Of a stretch of 37,253 nt of DNA, positions 34,628 to 37,253 are shown one piece after another. The DNA lies in the NCBI GenBank assembly GCA_017856205.1, contig JAFMFL010000008.1, positions 1 to 37,253 of the forward strand, read 5' to 3'. The translations under genes were made by a program, and so were the position numbers. Every line of letters begins with the position of its first letter. The first letter of the stretch is position 1. The stretch is from Flavobacteriaceae bacterium. GTDB lineage: Bacteria > Bacteroidota > Bacteroidia > Flavobacteriales > Flavobacteriaceae. The notes beneath the pieces are model-generated. The model was not told the DNA's origin, searched no databases, and saw only the letters and a list, made by a program, of their open reading frames with translations.

Positions 34628-35383
34628 CTAGGCTTTAAGTTGTTGAAGCGTTTTTTGTGTTTCGGGCAAAAGTAAGAGTCTTCCCGAAATTTCAGCGTTT
34701 TTTGGAAGAAGTTCTTCCCAATGATCAGTGTTTGCCCAAAAGGTTTTGTTAAGTTCTGCGACGGCTTCTGGAGCATACTTTGCCAACTGCTCGGCTTTAG
34801 CAATGGCTGCATTATTAGCTGCGTCAAAATCTTCATATACTTCTGTAAAAAGACCGTGTTTTAGTGCCCAATCAGCAGATTTCCATTGGTTGGGTTGTAA
34901 GGCTAAAGAGGCTAATGCCGCCGTTCCAATTTTACGTTCCACCGCTGGGGCAATTACAAAAGGACCAATTCCAATCGCCAATTCGGATAGGCGTACTTGT
35001 GCGGCTACAGTAGCCACAGTATAATCGCAAGCAGCAACAATACCCACACCGCCACCTATGGCTTTACCGTGAATACGTCCAATTATGGGTTTTGAACACA
35101 AACGCATAGCGTTTATCAGGTTGGCAAATCCCATAAAAAAGGTTTTTCCTTGTTCAGGGGTTTGTACCTCTAAAAGCTCATCAAACGAAGCCCCCGCACA
35201 AAAGGCTTTAGAAGGATTGCTTTGTAATAAAATAGCGTGAACACCATTGTCTTTTGCAGCCGCGTTTATGGATTTCGTAAGTGCAGTTAATTGCGCTTGT
35301 TGGAAACAGTTATGCTTTGGATGCGCAAAGGTAATGGTAGCCACACCGTTTTTGTGTTGGGTTGTAAGCGTTCCTATTGTCAT
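34628..35383 (-). CDS. Enoyl-CoA hydratase/isomerase family protein
   Basis: Crotonase-fold protein of 251 aa acting on acyl-CoA thioesters. Oxyanion-hole regions are visible as AFCAGASFDELLEV and GRIHGKAIGGGVGIVAACDYTVA. The site of the second catalytic Glu in hydratases reads LSELAIGIGPFVIAPAVERKIG, where a Glu is present near the family position. The exact substrate and whether it hydrates or isomerises are not clear from sequence. It overlaps the upstream DUF616 gene by four bases and is two bases from queD, so all are one transcript. Confidence 0.92.
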   Translation of the reverse strand: MTIGTLTTQHKNGVATITFAHPKHNCFQQAQLTALTKSINAAAKDNGVHAILLQSNPSKAFCAGASFDELLEVQTPEQGKTFFMGFANLINAMRLCSKPIIGRIHGKAIGGGVGIVAACDYTVATVAAQVRLSELAIGIGPFVIAPAVERKIGTAALASLALQPNQWKSADWALKHGLFTEVYEDFDAANNAAIAKAEQLAKYAPEAVAELNKTFWANTDHWEELLPKNAEISGRLLLLPETQKTLQQLKA

Positions 35384-36144
35384 GCCGTTGGCTTTGGATG
35401 TTTTATGCGTCCAAAAATACGTTTTAGTTTGTAACGTAAATACTTGCCTTTATAGCTTTTGCGGTGAACACCAATCATGTAAAAATACGGATTGTTACGC
35501 ACGTCACCGTTAATAATGAAAGGCGAGAAGTTGTTTTTCCAAGCAGCGAAGTTAAAACTGAGTTGGTCGCGCTTACTGCCATGGCAAAATTCATCCCACC
35601 ATGTTTCCATTGTTTTGATGACATCAGGATGGTGGTGATTTCGCAACATTACAGTTGCCACAATCAGACCATTGTTTTCTGGATATCCACTATCACGATA
35701 GCGTTTCATATGGGTTTCCATTACCTTAAAATCATCTTTCAACACGCCGCTTTCATGGTATAAATCGATAATGGCTTGGTGTTCTTTGTAAACACAGTCA
35801 CGCGCATCGGAACATTGATTGTGGTCAAAAATTCCCATTGGCGCATGTGCCAACACCTCTTTAAGTAATGGAATTGGATTTCTAATCAGTAAGATGTTAC
35901 CGTCCATGTAAATAGAGTAATCGTACTCTTTTAAATACGCGTGTGGAACAATTTTAGGGTGTCTGGACGTACGTGCCGGACTAAGTGCTTTGGCGTGAAG
36001 GGGAATTATTTTCCATGTTTTTGAGCGGAAATTTTGATCGGTAAAGCAAACATAATCTATTCCATCAAATTTTGGCTGTGGTAGAAGTCCATCATACGGT
36101 CCTATGATAGTAGTATAAACGACAATCTTAGCATTGTGTTTCAT
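35380..36144 (-). CDS. DUF616 / glycosyltransferase-like protein
   Basis: A 254-aa protein of the DUF616 (TOD1/MUCI70-type) family, related to nucleotide-sugar glycosyltransferases. The start VVYTTIIGPYDGLLPQP, then DYVCFTDQNF, ARTSRHPKIVPHAYLKEYDYSIYMDGNI, DHNQCSDARDCVYKE and the AWKNNF near the end are typical. The MDGN replaces a DXD-like site and could bind metal. No transmembrane segment is seen. It heads the reverse-strand run and has a TAATTTTA box four bases before its ATG. Confidence 0.82.
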   Translation of the reverse strand: MKHNAKIVVYTTIIGPYDGLLPQPKFDGIDYVCFTDQNFRSKTWKIIPLHAKALSPARTSRHPKIVPHAYLKEYDYSIYMDGNILLIRNPIPLLKEVLAHAPMGIFDHNQCSDARDCVYKEHQAIIDLYHESGVLKDDFKVMETHMKRYRDSGYPENNGLIVATVMLRNHHHPDVIKTMETWWDEFCHGSKRDQLSFNFAAWKNNFSPFIINGDVRNNPYFYMIGVHRKSYKGKYLRYKLKRIFGRIKHPKPTA

Positions 36145-36148
36145 GGTA

Positions 36149-36156
36149 TAAAATTA
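36149..36156 (-). promoter_or_regulatory. TAnnTTTA-type box (TAATTTTA) before the DUF616 gene
   Basis: The minus strand reads TAATTTTA, TACC, ATG: one base off the consensus, at the four-base spacing seen for several genes. Confidence 0.35.
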
Positions 36157-36193
36157 AGACTTTATTTGACGATGTGGACTTTATGATTTTTAG

Positions 36194-36201
36194 TAAGTTT
36201 G
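36194..36201 (+). promoter_or_regulatory. Promoter -7 box (TAAGTTTG) for tRNA-Ala
   Basis: Exact TAnnTTTG match ending nine bases before the first base of the tRNA. This leaves room for a very short 5' leader. Confidence 0.55.
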
Positions 36202-36209
36202 CCTTCTGC

Positions 36210-36283
36210 GGGGATGTAGCTCAGTTGGCTAGAGCGCTTGACTGGCAGTCAAGAGGTCGAGGGTTCGAATCCCTTCTTCTCCA
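36210..36283 (+). tRNA. tRNA-Ala, anticodon GGC
   Basis: A full cloverleaf can be drawn: acceptor GGGGATG with CTTCTCC, D arm GCTCAGTTGGCTAGAGC, anticodon stem CTTGA/TCAAG around loop CTGGCAG (anticodon GGC, reads GCC/GCU) and T arm GAGGGTTCGAATCCCTT. The G3:U70 pair that marks alanine tRNAs is present. Pair 6:67 is a T-T mismatch. The discriminator is A and CCA is not encoded. A strong terminator follows directly. Confidence 0.96.
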
Positions 36284-36290
36284 CGGCATT

Positions 36291-36328
36291 ATTCCCTAAA
36301 ATAATTTTTATTTTAGGGAATATTTTTT
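36291..36328 (+). terminator. Rho-independent terminator after tRNA-Ala
   Basis: ATTCCCTAAAAT (36291-36302) pairs perfectly with ATTTTAGGGAAT (36310-36321), extendable by two A-T pairs to a three-base loop, and is followed by a T6 run. The symmetric A/T runs could let it act for the convergent gene at 36410 as well. Confidence 0.85.
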
Positions 36329-36343
36329 ACTTATATTCTTCAT

Positions 36344-36355
36344 CTGTTCGAACAG
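36344..36355. repeat. 12-bp perfect palindrome CTGTTCGAACAG
   Basis: A perfect dyad, CTGTTCGAACAG, between the tRNA terminator and the end of the LamG-like gene. It might be an operator or a chance palindrome. No neighbouring start codon makes it an obvious regulator site. Confidence 0.3.
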
Positions 36356-36409
36356 GTGTGAAAAAAGCAAGTAAACTATGTGACTGGTTGCTAATCCACC
36401 ATAGTTGAT

Positions 36410-37253
36410 TTACTTCTTCTTAATTACACTTATCTCATCAAATAATGTTGGCACTCCCAAACCCCATTTGGTTTGTGATATCAGCGAGATTCTATTAAAA
36501 CTGGATGAATAGCTCAAAAAAGCATCAGGGGCGGTAGATGGGCTTACATAGTCAAAGCTATTGAGCTCAGGGTCAACCCAAATACTCGTTTTATTATTGT
36601 CAAAGTCCATCTGAATAATGATAAACTGTGCTGCAGATGAGCCTTTTAAAACCACTCCTGTATCAACAATATCGGATGGTTCACTACTTAACCTGGTCTT
36701 TGCCAGATAAATATTTCCATTTTTTCTACGAACAACTAATTTATCAACAGCATCTTCCATCAAAATAAAGTAATTATTTTTTGCTCCATTTGCATCAGAA
36801 TCGGAAAAGTTATTGAATTGCACCAAAAATTGCACGTAATAAACTCCCGAGTTAATAGATTCACTTAAATTCCTAAAACTAAAACAAGCAATATCCGTCT
36901 GCTGATCGTCATTTCCTAAATAATTACCAACAGATTCCAGGTTATGATAGGTCATTTCAGAACGTAGCGACGAAGAATAAACCCCTCCGTATGAAGAACT
37001 AGACTTGATTATATAGTGCATATTTCTAACGCTAAACCAACTTTGGGAGCTGGAATCATTATCCCATGCTTCACTCCATCCATAACCACCGCTTTTATTA
37101 TATAAAGTAGTCCCTTGGTCGTAATCGAAGCCTTCATAAGCAACAATACTGTAGGGTTTTAAATTTTGTAATTCCTGTTGCATAGTATTGATTTGATTTT
37201 GCATTTGAGCAATCAATAGATCTATCTCTTCTTTAAAATAAACGTCTGGTTTG
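36410..37253 (-). CDS. Coiled-coil plus LamG/concanavalin-like protein, 3' part
   Basis: The track starts this at a TTG (37216), but the frame stays open to the window end (reading ...PDVYFKEEIDLLIAQ), so the true start lies outside. The visible N-terminal part is a short heptad-like coiled coil (IDLLIAQMQNQINTMQQELQNL). After it comes VAYEGFDYDQGTTLYNKSGGYGWSEAW, a pattern common at the start of LamG/concanavalin A-like jelly-roll domains, running to the C-terminus (GVPTLFDEISVIKKK). It may be an exported adhesin- or fibre-like protein. No type IX sorting domain is visible at its end. The family is not certain. Confidence 0.7.
   Translation of the reverse strand, partial: KPDVYFKEEIDLLIAQMQNQINTMQQELQNLKPYSIVAYEGFDYDQGTTLYNKSGGYGWSEAWDNDSSSQSWFSVRNMHYIIKSSSSYGGVYSSSLRSEMTYHNLESVGNYLGNDDQQTDIACFSFRNLSESINSGVYYVQFLVQFNNFSDSDANGAKNNYFILMEDAVDKLVVRRKNGNIYLAKTRLSSEPSDIVDTGVVLKGSSAAQFIIIQMDFDNNKTSIWVDPELNSFDYVSPSTAPDAFLSYSSSFNRISLISQTKWGLGVPTLFDEISVIKKK

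Noticed and set aside
36344-36355. SOS/LexA-type box CTGTTCGAACAG
   Set aside because: It is palindromic but is not near a gene start; the adjacent gene ends here. No regulator assignment is justified.
36260-36360. Repeat of the tRNA 3' end as an attachment site
   Set aside because: Only the short GTTCGAA is shared between the T loop and the downstream palindrome, far too little to call att sites.

Overview
The window is a piece of a Bacteroidota chromosome, most likely a member of the Flavobacteriaceae. Four things point there: TAnnTTTG-type promoter boxes in front of many genes, the family content (DUF4270, DUF3078, DUF2480, S23-type four-helix-bundle protein), a three-subunit type B succinate dehydrogenase, and a SUF operon that ends in sufE, sufT and DUF2480. 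The DNA is AT-rich, compact and largely core. Several convergent gene pairs overlap by 4 to 14 bases. I see no CRISPR array, transposase, integrase, toxin-antitoxin pair or recognisable defence system.

Layout. 1-3705: the 3' end of rpoN (sigma-54), a small membrane protein, a DUF4270 lipoprotein, and a single-domain glycogen-synthase-like protein. 3792-7470: panC, panD, a flippase-like integral membrane protein and radA. 7467-9910: aldo/keto reductase, exonuclease III and a small exported protein. 9911-10131: a 146-bp nested inverted repeat between convergent genes. 10132-14793: glyS, comF, an Ig-like lipoprotein and an omega-amidase-like nitrilase. 14845-18762: sdhC-sdhA-sdhB, with a four-helix-bundle (23S IVP type) gene lodged between sdhA and sdhB. 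18904-24082: an exported Asp-box (BNR) repeat protein, divergent aminopeptidase P, and thiL. 24227-31813: a long SUF Fe-S assembly operon, sufA-sufB-lipoprotein-sufC-sufD-sufS-sufE-sufT-DUF2480-DUF3078, followed by a truncated second DUF3078 copy. 32190-36144: a reverse-strand set of hflX, lpxH-like, queD, enoyl-CoA hydratase and DUF616. 36210-37253: tRNA-Ala(GGC), a strong terminator, and the 3' part of a coiled-coil plus LamG-like protein that runs off the end.

How genes work together. The SUF genes form one near-gapless unit: SufS and SufE mobilise sulfur, SufBCD scaffold the cluster, and SufA and SufT deliver it. Its clients in the window include the SdhB Fe-S clusters. panC and panD supply pantothenate/CoA precursors. 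glgA-like and DUF4270 are a tight pair seven bases apart.

The most interesting signals are small. (1) Several genes have a TAnnTTTG or TAnnTTTA box ending exactly four bases before the ATG, which predicts leaderless mRNAs. (2) A four-helix-bundle gene flanked by inverted AT-rich repeats sits inside the sdh operon. (3) A nested palindromic element has a decayed relative elsewhere in the window. (4) A DUF3078 gene is cut at codon 46 right after its intact paralogue. (5) A glycogen-synthase fold lacks the KTGG motif. No stretch longer than 300 bases is without a gene.
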